DNA from: Scatomorpha sp040765295
GTDB lineage: Bacteria; Bacillota; Clostridia; Oscillospirales; Oscillospiraceae
DNA: 64,000 nucleotides
Reading direction: 5' to 3'
NCBI GenBank assembly: GCA_040765295.1
Contig: JAXGSB010000001.1
Span: forward strand, 248,001 to 312,000
Shown: piece by piece, positions 33,872 through 42,683 of the stretch
Layout of the letters: every line of letters begins with the position of its first letter
How positions within the stretch are numbered: the first letter of the stretch is position 1
Program-made: the position numbers and the translations under genes
The notes under the pieces: model-generated
The model's input: the letters and a program-made list of their open reading frames with translations, nothing else
The model's database searches: none
What the model was told of the DNA's origin: nothing

Positions 33872-34768
33872 ATGAAAAGAACAATAGCGATAATACTTAC
33901 AATTTTAATTTTAAGCTCAATGAGCTTCGCACTCGCTGCTGATATAGCCGAGGGCGAGAAGAGAGCGGTTTTGGGCGCCAACTTAGACGATAACCAGATA
34001 GAGAATATCTACAAAGTTTTCGGCATTAAGCGCGGAGACGTTAAGGAACTCCGTGTCAGCATAGATCAGGAGAGAAAATATCTCGAGGGACTTGTCGACA
34101 GCGCCAAGATGGGTTCACGCTCCTATTCGAGCATCTATATCGAAACCCTGCCGGAAGGCTCGGGAATAGAGGTCGAAACACACAACATCGACTGGTGCAG
34201 TAAAGAGATGTATATAAGCGCGCTCACCACGGCGGGCGTTGAGGACTGCAAAGTTATAGTTGCGGCTCCCTTCAATGTGTCGGGCACCGCCGCGCTCACA
34301 GGCGTATATCTCGCCTATGAAGATATGAGCGGGGAGGAAATGGACGAGCTGGCCAAGCAGATCGGCGCCGAGGAACTCACGGTCACAGCGGAGCTTGCCG
34401 AAAAGCTGGGAGCCATCGACTCGGTGGAGATAGTCAACGAACTCAAGCTCATCCTGGACGAAACCAGAAACATGACGGACGAAGAGCTCAGGGCCGAAAT
34501 AATCAAGATAGCCGATCGCCTCGGCGTAACGCTTACCGATTCTCAGATAGATAAGCTCATCTCTCTCTGCCGCTCGCTTGAAAAAATGGATCCCGACGAG
34601 CTTAAGGAGAAAGTCGATTCCGTAAAAGAGAGCATACAGAAGATGGCGGCGGCCAAGGAGAAAATTCAGAACTTCAGCGAAAAATTCTCAGAGAAGTTTA
34701 AAAATATCTTCAATGCCGTCTCCGAGGCTTTCAAAAACTTCTTCGATATTTTCCGCAAGAAGGAGTAA
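33872..34768 (+). CDS. DUF1002 secreted protein
   Basis: 298 residues. Signal peptide 1-23 (cleavage after ALAA is plausible). Then VLGANLDDNQIENIYKVFGI and SIYIETLPEGSGIEVETHNIDWCSKEMYISALTTAGVEDCKVIVAAPFNVSGTAAL (quoted here in parts: a DUF1002 core), with a helical C-terminus rich in K/E. DUF1002 proteins are secreted Firmicutes proteins of unknown function. Start at ATG 33872 with AAAGGAAGG 8 nt before; the longer frame to 33746 overlaps rsmG. Probably co-transcribed with rsmG (23-nt gap). Confidence 0.82.
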   Translation: MKRTIAIILTILILSSMSFALAADIAEGEKRAVLGANLDDNQIENIYKVFGIKRGDVKELRVSIDQERKYLEGLVDSAKMGSRSYSSIYIETLPEGSGIEVETHNIDWCSKEMYISALTTAGVEDCKVIVAAPFNVSGTAALTGVYLAYEDMSGEEMDELAKQIGAEELTVTAELAEKLGAIDSVEIVNELKLILDETRNMTDEELRAEIIKIADRLGVTLTDSQIDKLISLCRSLEKMDPDELKEKVDSVKESIQKMAAAKEKIQNFSEKFSEKFKNIFNAVSEAFKNFFDIFRKKE

Positions 34769-34790
34769 ATTAACTTTAATAAAACAAAAA

Positions 34791-34821
34791 ACAGAGTAGC
34801 TTTTGCTGCTCTGTTTTTTGT
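34791..34821. terminator. Bidirectional terminator between DUF1002 and PrsA-like genes
   Basis: 10-bp stem ACAGAGTAGC / GCTGCTCTGT with one G-U pair, 4-nt loop, A-run before and six T after. Confidence 0.85.
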
Positions 34822-34857
34822 TTATAGTCTTAATTTTTCGGGCTTTCTTTCGGCTCT

Positions 34858-36024
34858 TCACCCTGCAGAGCCGGGAGAAAATACACTGTCAGCGTCCTCG
34901 CCGAAGATTTTGAGCAGGTCAAAATCCTTCATGGCATCACTCTCTTTAAGCTCATACATTTCAGTAAAGCTCTCAATCTTTTTGTTGTAGTCAAAATATG
35001 CGGCATCGCTTCTCAAGGTTCTGGCAGTGTAGTAATCCAGCACGCCGTCGGCCTCCAAGGGGAGCCTGAGTATCACATGCAGGCCGAACTCCGTCTCGAC
35101 AGGGTCTGTGACCTTATACATTTCCGCCATCTTAACAGCTTCTTCAAAGGCGGGAACCATTTTGCCCTCGGTGAAGTAGTAGCCGTCTATAAGATGCGCT
35201 GCGCCGGGGTCCTCGCCTCTTTCCAGCACCCTCTTTTTAAATTCCTCCGTGAGCTTATCCTTAGCTCCAATCTTTCTCAGCTCGCTTACAAGGGCTTCCG
35301 CCTCTTTTTTAAGATTGAGTTTCTCGGCGTCGGTCTTTTGACTGCCGTCCGGGTTCTCAAAAGAGAAAAGCACATGCATTGCCCTCATATAGCCTCGCTC
35401 TTCAGCAAAGGCAAGTGTCTTGTCGGCAGAAAATTTTTCTCCGCCGGGGCCGTAAAGAGCGGCAAAACCGTCTTGGTGGAGCAGAGAAGTCTCGCTTACA
35501 TACTTATATACTCTCTCGCTTATTAAAAGCTCCGAGAGCGCGTTGAAGAACTCCTCGTCCGAAACCTGACCGCCGCAGTAGCGCTCCATGTTGGCCTTCT
35601 TAATCTCTTCAAACTGAGCTTTAGACTCATCGCTCAGCCCGATTCCGAGCTTCTCAAGTTCTTTATTGAGGCCATAAAACTGCACTATCACAGTTTTTAC
35701 ATCCTCCATTATAAACTCGGCAAAGCTCTCGTCCTCTGTGAGCATATCGTCAAGGGGCATCGCTCCGAATTGAGATTCAATTCTGAGCATAGAGGAATTT
35801 ATCCAATAAAACAGCTCGTCCCAGTAGATTTTGTCCTTGCCTATGGTGAAGACAACAGTGTCGGGGTCCATGCTCTCATAGGCTGCTTTGAAGTCGTGCA
35901 CGCCTTCGGGCCTGGGGGTGACGGTCGGTGTGGGCTCATACTCTCTGACAGAGGCATCGGCGCAGGCCGAGAGCAGGGATAGCAGCATAATGAGTACAAT
36001 TAAAACAGAAAAACTCTTTTTCAT
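34858..36024 (-). CDS. PrsA/SurA-like peptidyl-prolyl isomerase lipoprotein
   Basis: 388 residues. Lipoprotein signal with lipobox LLSAC (C21). An N-terminal SurA-like helical domain (about 50-200) precedes a parvulin-like domain (about 225-345) with RAMHVLFSF, ERGEDPGAAHLIDGYYF and ETEFGLHVILRL. It would assist folding of exported proteins at the outer membrane face. AAAGGAAG precedes the ATG. Upstream on the same strand is mfd, 51 nt away. Catalytic residues of parvulin are only partly recognisable, so it may be mainly a chaperone. Confidence 0.82.
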   Translation of the reverse strand: MKKSFSVLIVLIMLLSLLSACADASVREYEPTPTVTPRPEGVHDFKAAYESMDPDTVVFTIGKDKIYWDELFYWINSSMLRIESQFGAMPLDDMLTEDESFAEFIMEDVKTVIVQFYGLNKELEKLGIGLSDESKAQFEEIKKANMERYCGGQVSDEEFFNALSELLISERVYKYVSETSLLHQDGFAALYGPGGEKFSADKTLAFAEERGYMRAMHVLFSFENPDGSQKTDAEKLNLKKEAEALVSELRKIGAKDKLTEEFKKRVLERGEDPGAAHLIDGYYFTEGKMVPAFEEAVKMAEMYKVTDPVETEFGLHVILRLPLEADGVLDYYTARTLRSDAAYFDYNKKIESFTEMYELKESDAMKDFDLLKIFGEDADSVFSPGSAG

Positions 36025-36075
36025 CTTACACTTCCTTTAAACTTAGCCACAAAATTATATCAGGCTTTCTTATGT

Positions 36076-39000
36076 TTATAAAGACCAATCATATATAAAA
36101 CTCTCGGCGACCTTAAGCGGATTTTCACTCTCTTTAAGCTCCAAGCTTAAAAGCGGCTTTTCTCCAGGCAAAGCGCGGAGCCTGCCCCTATACTTTGACT
36201 TGCGGCTTAAATCTAAGAACTTTTCGGGCGAGACCGATGAGGCGGCAAAGTAGAGAGTTCTGTCTTTCTGACTTATATCGCTAAAGCCCAGTTCGGCGGC
36301 CTCGGCTCTGAGTCTCGCTATTCTAATGAGGGATATCGTTTCATCGGGCGGCTCTCCGAAACGGTCAATAAGCTCGTCAATAAGCTCCAGCTCTTCCTCT
36401 TCCGTTTTAAGCTCGGCAATACGCCTGTATAAACTCATTCTCAGCTCCTGGGAGCCCACATAGCTTTCGGGAATAATGGCGGAAACCACGATGTCTGCGG
36501 TGGAGTTTTTGGCATCGACAGGCTCCAAGCCCTTTTCTTCGGCAATAGCCTCCTCCAGTATTCTCAGATACATGTCATATCCCACATCGGTGAGGTGACC
36601 CGACTGCTGAGCGCCCAAAAGTCTGCCTGCGCCCCTAATCTCCAAGTCGCGCATGGCTATTTTTATGCCCGAGTTAAACTCGGCAAACTCCTTTATGGCG
36701 CCAAGGCGCTGCTCCGCCGTTTCGCTCAGGACTCTTCCCTTCCTGAAGCAGAAATAGGCGTAGGCCTTGCGGCCCGAGCGGCCGACTCTGCCCCTTATCT
36801 GATGCAGCTGAGCAAGGCCGAAGCGGTCGGCGTCTTCAACTATAAGGGTGTTTACATTGGGCATATCTATGCCGTTTTCTATTATCGTTGTCGAAACCAA
36901 AATGTCGCAGTCGCCCGAGAGCATGGCCTCGAAGGCCCCGTCCATCTCATCGTCGCTCATGCGTCCGTGAGCAAAGCGAACTCTGGCCTCCGGAAGCATG
37001 CGCTGTATGTTATAGGCCTTGCGCTCCAAACCCTCAATGCGGTTATAGATGTAAAAAACCTGTCCGCCTCTCGAAAGCTCCCGCTCCATGGCCTCTTTAA
37101 GACTGCTTTGGTCATATTCCATAACATAAGTAGCCACGGTCTGTCTGCCGAAAGGAGGTTCCTCTATGCTCGAAAAATCTCTTATGCCCGAGAGCGCCAT
37201 GTTCAGCGTTCTCGGTATCGGGGTGGCCGAGAGCGTGAGCACATCGACATTTTTGAACTTTGTCTTCAGCTTTTCCTTCTGCGAGACGCCGAAGCGCTGC
37301 TCCTCATCGACAATCAAAAGTCCCAAATCGCGAAATTTCACATCCGAGCCGAGAAGCCTGTGAGTGCCGATTAAAAAGTCTATTCTGCCCTCACAGAGCT
37401 CTTTGAGGGTCTTCCGCACTTCCCGCGCCGGAGTGTAGCGGCTCAAAAGTCTTATCTCCACGGGATAGCCCATAAATCGAGCGAGAGCGGTGTTGTAGTG
37501 CTGCGTTGCAAGAACCGTGGTGGGAGCAAGGAGAGCGGCCTGCTTGCCGTCGAGCACACACTTCATAACGGCTCTCAGCGAAACCTCGGTCTTTCCGAAG
37601 CCCACATCTCCGCAAAGAAGCCTGTCCATAGGCTGCGGCTTTTCCATGTCGGCCTTTATCTCCTCTGTGCACTTAAGCTGGTCTTCGGTTTCGCTGTAGT
37701 CAAAGCGCTGCTCAAATTCTGTTTGCCAGGGACTGTCCGGCGAGAAAGCGTGACCCTTTAAAGCCTGTCTCTCGGAATAGAGAGCGATGAGTTCGGCGGC
37801 CATCTCCTTGACAGAGGCCTTGGCTCTGGCGATTTTGTTCGACCAGTCCGTGCCGCCCAGCTTCGAGAGTTTAATTGCCTTGTCATCCGAGGCGCCCATG
37901 TACTTGGCTATGAGCTGTATGGATGAAACAGGGAGATAGAGAGCGTCCTTGCCCAAAAAGTTCAGTTTTATGTAATCGCGCTGCTCGGAGTGGACCGTCA
38001 TCTTCCTAAGGCCCGCAAATCGGCAGAGACCGTGAATGTCGTGGACGACGAGATCTCCGATTTTAAGCTCCGAAACGTCGGAGAGCGCCCCCTTCTTGCG
38101 GGCTTTCCTTCGCTTTTGTGCCCGTCTGGGCTTTCGCATGAGAAGGTCGTCGCTGAGCACTGCAAGAGAAAGCTTTGGAGAAAAGAAGCCCGCGCCCAAA
38201 GAGCCCTGCTTAATCATCACCTCGCCTGCCCCGGGAAGCGAATCGTCCTTAAAATTCAGCATAGGCTCTATGCCTTCTTCTCTCAAGAGCTCTTCCATAA
38301 GCTCCGCTCTGAAAAGCTCGGGAGTCAAGATAAGAACTCCGGCCCCCAAGCCCAAAAACTCTTTAATGTCGGAAAGCATTGCCTTAATGCTTCCGTGAAA
38401 GGCGGGAATCTGCCGAATTTCTAAGCTGAAACTCGATTTTGGCGTAACGGGAATCGCGGAGGATGCGAAACTGTCGGTCAAAAAAACCCGTTGATTTTCA
38501 AGACTCTCCCAAAATTCTCTCCGCGGCAAAACAAGCTCTGCGGATTTTATGAACTTAAAAAAGTCCGAGGAAAAAGAAGAAATCTCCTCATCATATCGCG
38601 CGCAAAGCTCTCTCATCCGCTCTGAAAAGCGGCGGGGCGAATCTATAATAATTTCGGCCTTACTGTCTATATAGTCAAAAACAGAAGTTTCTCCCCCGTA
38701 AATCATCGGGGAGAAGAGGTCGGGAGAACTCAGCTCTCCGAAATCCCGGAGGTTTTCAAACTCGCGTGTGAAAAACTCCGCTCTTGCGCTCCCTGCCTCG
38801 GATTTTTTGAGGAGTTTATCCAGCTTATCCAAAAACTTGCCCAAAGAGCCCTCATATTCCGAGGGAAGAACCTCCGAAGCGGGTAGTATAAGCGCTTCGT
38901 TAAGATCCTCAAAGCGCCTCTGACTTTCCGAATCGAAGTGACCTATATAGTCAATCTCGTCCCCCCAAAACTCCATTCGCACGGGGTCTTCGTTTTGCGG

Positions 39001-39555
39001 GGAAAAGAAGTCGAGAATACCGCCGCGGCGCGCAAACTGCCCCGGCAGACTCACCATCTCGGTCTTTTTATAACCGCAGGAGAGCAGGAAGAGCTCGAGA
39101 GTCTCGATTTTAACACTATCTCCCCTTTTGAGTTTTTTGACGGAGCGTCCCAGAACATCCGAGGGCATGGGGCGCAAGAGGGCGCCCTCGGCCGTTACTA
39201 TGTTTATTCTTGCGCCCGAGAGAATTTCATAAAGGCTCTTTAGCCTCGAGGCTTCGTCGGCTCTGGTTCTTGCCGCCACGGGCCTGAGCCTGAGCTCTCT
39301 GCCCGAGAGAATGTTGGCCTCCACACCCGAAAAGCCCAAAATCAAATGACTTAGCTCCGCCGCCTCCTTCTCATTGGGGGTGAAAATAAAGAGGGGGCGC
39401 TCTCTGTTAAAATGGAGCGCAGAAATAAAATGAGCCCTCGCAACATTGGGAAGTCCCCAAAGCGCGCAGGGGAAAAAGCCGCTTTTTTCCCCGAGGGGGA
39501 GGGCGGCTGTGTCGAAATATTCAAAAAAGAGCTTGCTGAGTGCTTTTTGCGACAT
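36076..39555 (-). CDS. mfd: Transcription-repair coupling factor Mfd
   Basis: 1159 residues, full length. UvrB-homology region at about 1-400, RNA-polymerase interaction domain near 490-560 (GDLVVHDIHGLCRFAGL), then a RecG-like helicase: Walker A GDVGFGKTE at about 645-655, DEEQRFG near 745, SATPIPRTLNMAL, and a TRCF C-terminal domain. It releases stalled RNA polymerase and recruits UvrA to transcribed-strand damage. Start ATG 39555 with AGAGG ~8 nt upstream. The usual neighbour pth is absent; a PrsA-like lipoprotein gene follows instead, as is common in Clostridia. Confidence 0.95.
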   Translation of the reverse strand: MSQKALSKLFFEYFDTAALPLGEKSGFFPCALWGLPNVARAHFISALHFNRERPLFIFTPNEKEAAELSHLILGFSGVEANILSGRELRLRPVAARTRADEASRLKSLYEILSGARINIVTAEGALLRPMPSDVLGRSVKKLKRGDSVKIETLELFLLSCGYKKTEMVSLPGQFARRGGILDFFSPQNEDPVRMEFWGDEIDYIGHFDSESQRRFEDLNEALILPASEVLPSEYEGSLGKFLDKLDKLLKKSEAGSARAEFFTREFENLRDFGELSSPDLFSPMIYGGETSVFDYIDSKAEIIIDSPRRFSERMRELCARYDEEISSFSSDFFKFIKSAELVLPRREFWESLENQRVFLTDSFASSAIPVTPKSSFSLEIRQIPAFHGSIKAMLSDIKEFLGLGAGVLILTPELFRAELMEELLREEGIEPMLNFKDDSLPGAGEVMIKQGSLGAGFFSPKLSLAVLSDDLLMRKPRRAQKRRKARKKGALSDVSELKIGDLVVHDIHGLCRFAGLRKMTVHSEQRDYIKLNFLGKDALYLPVSSIQLIAKYMGASDDKAIKLSKLGGTDWSNKIARAKASVKEMAAELIALYSERQALKGHAFSPDSPWQTEFEQRFDYSETEDQLKCTEEIKADMEKPQPMDRLLCGDVGFGKTEVSLRAVMKCVLDGKQAALLAPTTVLATQHYNTALARFMGYPVEIRLLSRYTPAREVRKTLKELCEGRIDFLIGTHRLLGSDVKFRDLGLLIVDEEQRFGVSQKEKLKTKFKNVDVLTLSATPIPRTLNMALSGIRDFSSIEEPPFGRQTVATYVMEYDQSSLKEAMERELSRGGQVFYIYNRIEGLERKAYNIQRMLPEARVRFAHGRMSDDEMDGAFEAMLSGDCDILVSTTIIENGIDMPNVNTLIVEDADRFGLAQLHQIRGRVGRSGRKAYAYFCFRKGRVLSETAEQRLGAIKEFAEFNSGIKIAMRDLEIRGAGRLLGAQQSGHLTDVGYDMYLRILEEAIAEEKGLEPVDAKNSTADIVVSAIIPESYVGSQELRMSLYRRIAELKTEEEELELIDELIDRFGEPPDETISLIRIARLRAEAAELGFSDISQKDRTLYFAASSVSPEKFLDLSRKSKYRGRLRALPGEKPLLSLELKESENPLKVAESFIYDWSL

Positions 39556-39700
39556 ATGTTAACCTCTTCTCGCAAAGAAGATAGTAGCAAAAAGAGGGCG
39601 CAAATACAAGCTTAAAGCCCGAAAATCTACAGCTTGGCGCGTCTGATTTTTCAGGGCAGCATAAACGAAAAACGCTTACTGCTTTAGAATTTGCAGCAAG

Positions 39701-39762
39701 CTATCCTTTCCCCTAGGACTTAAGGGGAAGGCGCCGACAAAGTCGGCGAATGGGGACTGGTT
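39701..39762. repeat. Intergenic double-hairpin repeat, copy A
   Basis: First hairpin TTTCCCCT...AGGGGAA, second hairpin GCCGAC-AAA-GTCGGC, then GAATGGGGACTGG. It shares about 50 of 62 positions with copy B (52959-53020), including 24 identical bases around the second hairpin. Confidence 0.75.
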
Positions 39763-39777
39763 AAGCAAATAAGAGTA

Positions 39778-39809
39778 TAAAAAAGAGGAAGCGGCATAAA
39801 GCCGCTTCC
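39778..39809 (-). terminator. Terminator of the BMP lipoprotein gene
   Basis: 9-bp stem GGAAGCGGC / GCCGCTTCC, 5-nt loop, followed on the minus strand by a T-run. Confidence 0.9.
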
Positions 39810-39830
39810 GATGGGTATCGAATTATTAAC

Positions 39831-40982
39831 TTAGCTGATCATCTCGAGTTTTGTAAACTCGCTGACCGTAGGCGGCTTTGCGGTGTCGAAGCTGTTGTCG
39901 ATTTCAATCTCGCCGCTCTTGATTCTCTCGATAAGAGCCTCGTAGTCTTCAAGCGTAAAGGTCTCAAAGCCCCAAGATTCTTCCGTGGTGGGCAGGCCGA
40001 CAAAGTCGCCCTCGGCGAGGGAGAACACCATGGACTTGCCGCTGTACTCTTCCCACTTGCCTGTCTGAATGGCTTCAAGGATTGCCTCGGTTACAGGCTG
40101 CAGACCCTTCATGGCAGAGGAGATGAACGGGTTGTACTTATAGAGTTTCTGTCCGCCCTCTTCCTTCTCGCCTACGGGGAACTGGTCGACGTCGACGCCT
40201 ATCACCTTGCCGTCATACTGCAGAGCAGCATCGACAGCAGAGGTATAGATACCGCCTCCGCAGGCAAAGACGACCTCGGTGCCGTCCTTATACCAGCCTT
40301 CCATGCGGGCTGTGATGTTGGCATCTCCAAAGAACTGGCCGCCGTAGAAATACTTGATCTCAATATCGGTTTCCATTTCCTGGGCTGCTAAGTCCGCGCC
40401 CTGAACATAGCCGTAGCCGAAGCGTACAACGGCGGGAACAGCCATGCCGCCCAAGAAGCCGTGCTTGGTGTAGCCGTCTTTAACAGCGGCGTAGCCTGCC
40501 AAAAATCCTGCCTGCTCCTCGGCAAAGGTTATGCAGATAGCATTCTTGCCTATGGGTGTGTCGTTGGGGAGAGAGGCGACGTCAACCGCGATGAAATAGA
40601 CATCGGGATATTGATCCTGAACCTCGGCCACAGCGGCATCGAAGAGGAAGCCGGGAAGAACAACAACATTTGCGCCCTCCTGTATTGCCTGAGAGATCGA
40701 GAGCATTCTGGCATCGTTGCTGTCTTCGGTGGGCTGATAGTACTTGTGGTCGATCTTATTTGCCTCGCTCCAGGCCTTAACGCCCTGCCAGCAAGCCTGG
40801 TTGAACGATTCGTCGTCAATGGTGCCGACGTCTGTGACCAGAGCGACCTTTTTGATGATGGGAGCCTCGCCCTCAGCGGCCGGCTCTTTCGCCTCGGGCT
40901 TTTCTGCTGCGGGAGCCGCCCCGCAGGCGACCAATGTCAGAACAAGCGCGAAAACAGTTAAAATTGTTAAGAATTTTTTCAT
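39831..40982 (-). CDS. BMP family (PnrA/TmpC-like) substrate-binding lipoprotein
   Basis: 383 residues. Signal peptide with lipobox LVACG (C20). VALVTDVGTIDDESFNQACWQGVK is the BMP/Med signature, and KVIGVDVDQFPVGE is the conserved second-domain motif. Members bind nucleosides or related ligands and deliver them to an ABC importer of the NupABC type. No such ATPase or permease gene is adjacent; flanking genes are mfd and ugd. RBS AAGGAGG 5 nt upstream of ATG, with its own promoter and terminator, so it is monocistronic. Confidence 0.88.
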   Translation of the reverse strand: MKKFLTILTVFALVLTLVACGAAPAAEKPEAKEPAAEGEAPIIKKVALVTDVGTIDDESFNQACWQGVKAWSEANKIDHKYYQPTEDSNDARMLSISQAIQEGANVVVLPGFLFDAAVAEVQDQYPDVYFIAVDVASLPNDTPIGKNAICITFAEEQAGFLAGYAAVKDGYTKHGFLGGMAVPAVVRFGYGYVQGADLAAQEMETDIEIKYFYGGQFFGDANITARMEGWYKDGTEVVFACGGGIYTSAVDAALQYDGKVIGVDVDQFPVGEKEEGGQKLYKYNPFISSAMKGLQPVTEAILEAIQTGKWEEYSGKSMVFSLAEGDFVGLPTTEESWGFETFTLEDYEALIERIKSGEIEIDNSFDTAKPPTVSEFTKLEMIS

Positions 40983-41021
40983 CTTATCCTCCTTGTGTTT
41001 TGTTTTTGCTGGAACAATTAT

Positions 41022-41050
41022 ATTTTAACATTGAAGAGCTTAAAATACAA
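41022..41050 (-). promoter_or_regulatory. Promoter of the BMP lipoprotein gene
   Basis: Minus strand TTGTAT, 17-nt spacer, TAAAAT, leader about 35 nt. Confidence 0.6.
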
Positions 41051-41215
41051 GTAAGCGGAAGTTAAAAAGAATGTAAAATAAGAAAAAATCAAAGCGAAAA
41101 ACAATAAACAAGTGCCCGCCGAACGAATAATGATTATTGGGGCTGTCGGCGTTTGCAAGACGAATAAAGATTTATTTTATGTAAAAAGATAAAATCTGAT
41201 AATTTGCAGAGCAGC

Positions 41216-41272
41216 AAAGCCCTCCCCGTGTAAGGGAGGGCGGCGCGGCGCAAGCCGTGACGGAAGGGTTTA
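41216..41272. repeat. Intergenic double-hairpin repeat, copy C (variant)
   Basis: Hairpin CCCTCCC-CGTGTAA-GGGAGGG, then a second short hairpin around CGGCGCAAGCCG, then TGACGGAAGGGTTT. It has the same two-hairpin-plus-purine-tail design as copies A, B and D but a different sequence. Confidence 0.6.
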
Positions 41273-41343
41273 CAATAAACCACAGTTTTTTTGTGCAATC
41301 CTTATGTTAAAAGTCCTAAACCTTTGCTATATAAAACCTCTTT

Positions 41344-42666
41344 TTAAGGCCTGCCCACTGAATGATATTCAAAACCCCGCTCTCTCATAGCTTCAGGCGG
41401 GTAGATGTTGCGCAGGTCAAAGAAATAATTTCCTGCCAGAATTTCTTTGATGCGATTTAAGTCCAAGCTCCTGAATTGGTTCCACTCCGTTGCTATGACG
41501 AGGGCATCGGCGCCTTCGGCAGCCTGATACTCATCTTTTGCGTACTCTATCTCTACACCGGCGTTTTCCAGTGTCTTTTTAGCCTTGGGAACGGCCTGGG
41601 GGTCATAAGCCTTAATCAGAGCGCCGGCTCGATAGAGCTCGCGGATAATGTGAACGGCAGGCGAGCCCCTGTCGTCGTCCGTATTGTTTTTAAAAGCCAA
41701 GCCCAGAAAGGCAATTTTCTTGTTCTCAACTCCGCCCATCTTGTCTATAATTTTTTCACTCATTCTGTCCTTTTGTCTTTCGTTTGCAAGGATTCCGGCT
41801 TTGACAACGCCAAGCTCGACTCCATGGAGTTCGGCTGTATAGTATAGCGCCCGGGTATCCTTGGGAAAACAGCTGCCCCCATAACCCGGTCCCGCATGCA
41901 GGAATTTCTCCCCTATCCTCCCGTCCATGCCCATGCCCTTGGAAACCTGCTGAATGTTGGCTCCGACTTTCTCACATAGCTCGGAAAGCTCGTTGACAAA
42001 AGAAATTTTAGTGGCTAGGAAGGCGTTTGATGCATACTTTACCAGCTCGGCCGTCTCAATATCGACTATCAAAAACGGCGTCTCGTTGAGGTAGAGGACC
42101 CGGTAGGCTTCCTTCATAAGCTCAATGGCCTTTTCCGATTCGGCTCCTATAACTACCCTGTCGGTGTGTGTGAAGTCGTAAACGCCCGTGCCCTGCCTTA
42201 AAAACTCGGGGTTTGAAACCACATCGAAATCTATATCCTCCCCGCGCTTTTGAATTTCATCTTTTATTATTTTTTTTATCTTTTGACCTGTACCGACAGG
42301 AACCGTAGATTTATTTATGACGACCTTATAGCCGTTTATGCTTCTGCCGATTTCTTTGGCGACCTCATAGACACTGCTTAAGTCGGCAGAACCGTCTTCA
42401 CCGGAGGGCGTACCCACGGCAATGAATATGAGGTCCGAGTTCCGGACTGCTTCTCCCAAATCGTCTGTAAAACTCAAACGCTTATAATAAATGTTCTTTT
42501 GCATCATATCTTCCAGGCCCGCTTCAAATATGTGAGGTTTTCCGGCCTGTAACTGTTTTATAAGTTCGGCATCATTGTCCACGCAGGTCACTTCAAAGCC
42601 GAAATCCGAAAAGCAGGCGCCCGAGACAAGTCCGACATAACCCGAGCCTATCATAGCAATTTTCAT
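41344..42666 (-). CDS. ugd: UDP-glucose 6-dehydrogenase family protein
   Basis: 440 residues. NAD-binding GSGYVG (7-12), NKSTVPVGTG (119-127), the catalytic cysteine C266 in GYGGSCFPKD, and FLGLAFKNNTDD. It oxidises UDP-glucose to UDP-glucuronate in two steps; close relatives use UDP-GlcNAc or UDP-ManNAc. AGGAG lies 8 nt before the ATG. It follows a GT4 glycosyltransferase gene by 17 nt in a three-gene minus operon, so the product probably serves glycolipid or surface-glycan synthesis. Confidence 0.92.
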   Translation of the reverse strand: MKIAMIGSGYVGLVSGACFSDFGFEVTCVDNDAELIKQLQAGKPHIFEAGLEDMMQKNIYYKRLSFTDDLGEAVRNSDLIFIAVGTPSGEDGSADLSSVYEVAKEIGRSINGYKVVINKSTVPVGTGQKIKKIIKDEIQKRGEDIDFDVVSNPEFLRQGTGVYDFTHTDRVVIGAESEKAIELMKEAYRVLYLNETPFLIVDIETAELVKYASNAFLATKISFVNELSELCEKVGANIQQVSKGMGMDGRIGEKFLHAGPGYGGSCFPKDTRALYYTAELHGVELGVVKAGILANERQKDRMSEKIIDKMGGVENKKIAFLGLAFKNNTDDDRGSPAVHIIRELYRAGALIKAYDPQAVPKAKKTLENAGVEIEYAKDEYQAAEGADALVIATEWNQFRSLDLNRIKEILAGNYFFDLRNIYPPEAMRERGFEYHSVGRP

Positions 42667-42683
42667 TCAAACACTCCTATCTC

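Larger units (their letters stand above)
40983..41343. other. Intergenic region between the BMP gene and ugd
   Basis: No gene seen. It contains the BMP promoter (41022-41050) and repeat copy C (41216-41272). The remainder is AT-rich without recognisable features. Confidence 0.6.

Noticed and set aside
36595..37374. 259-codon plus-strand ORF opposite mfd
   Set aside because: Antisense to the conserved helicase domain, with no recognisable motif; typical of long antisense frames in this codon usage.
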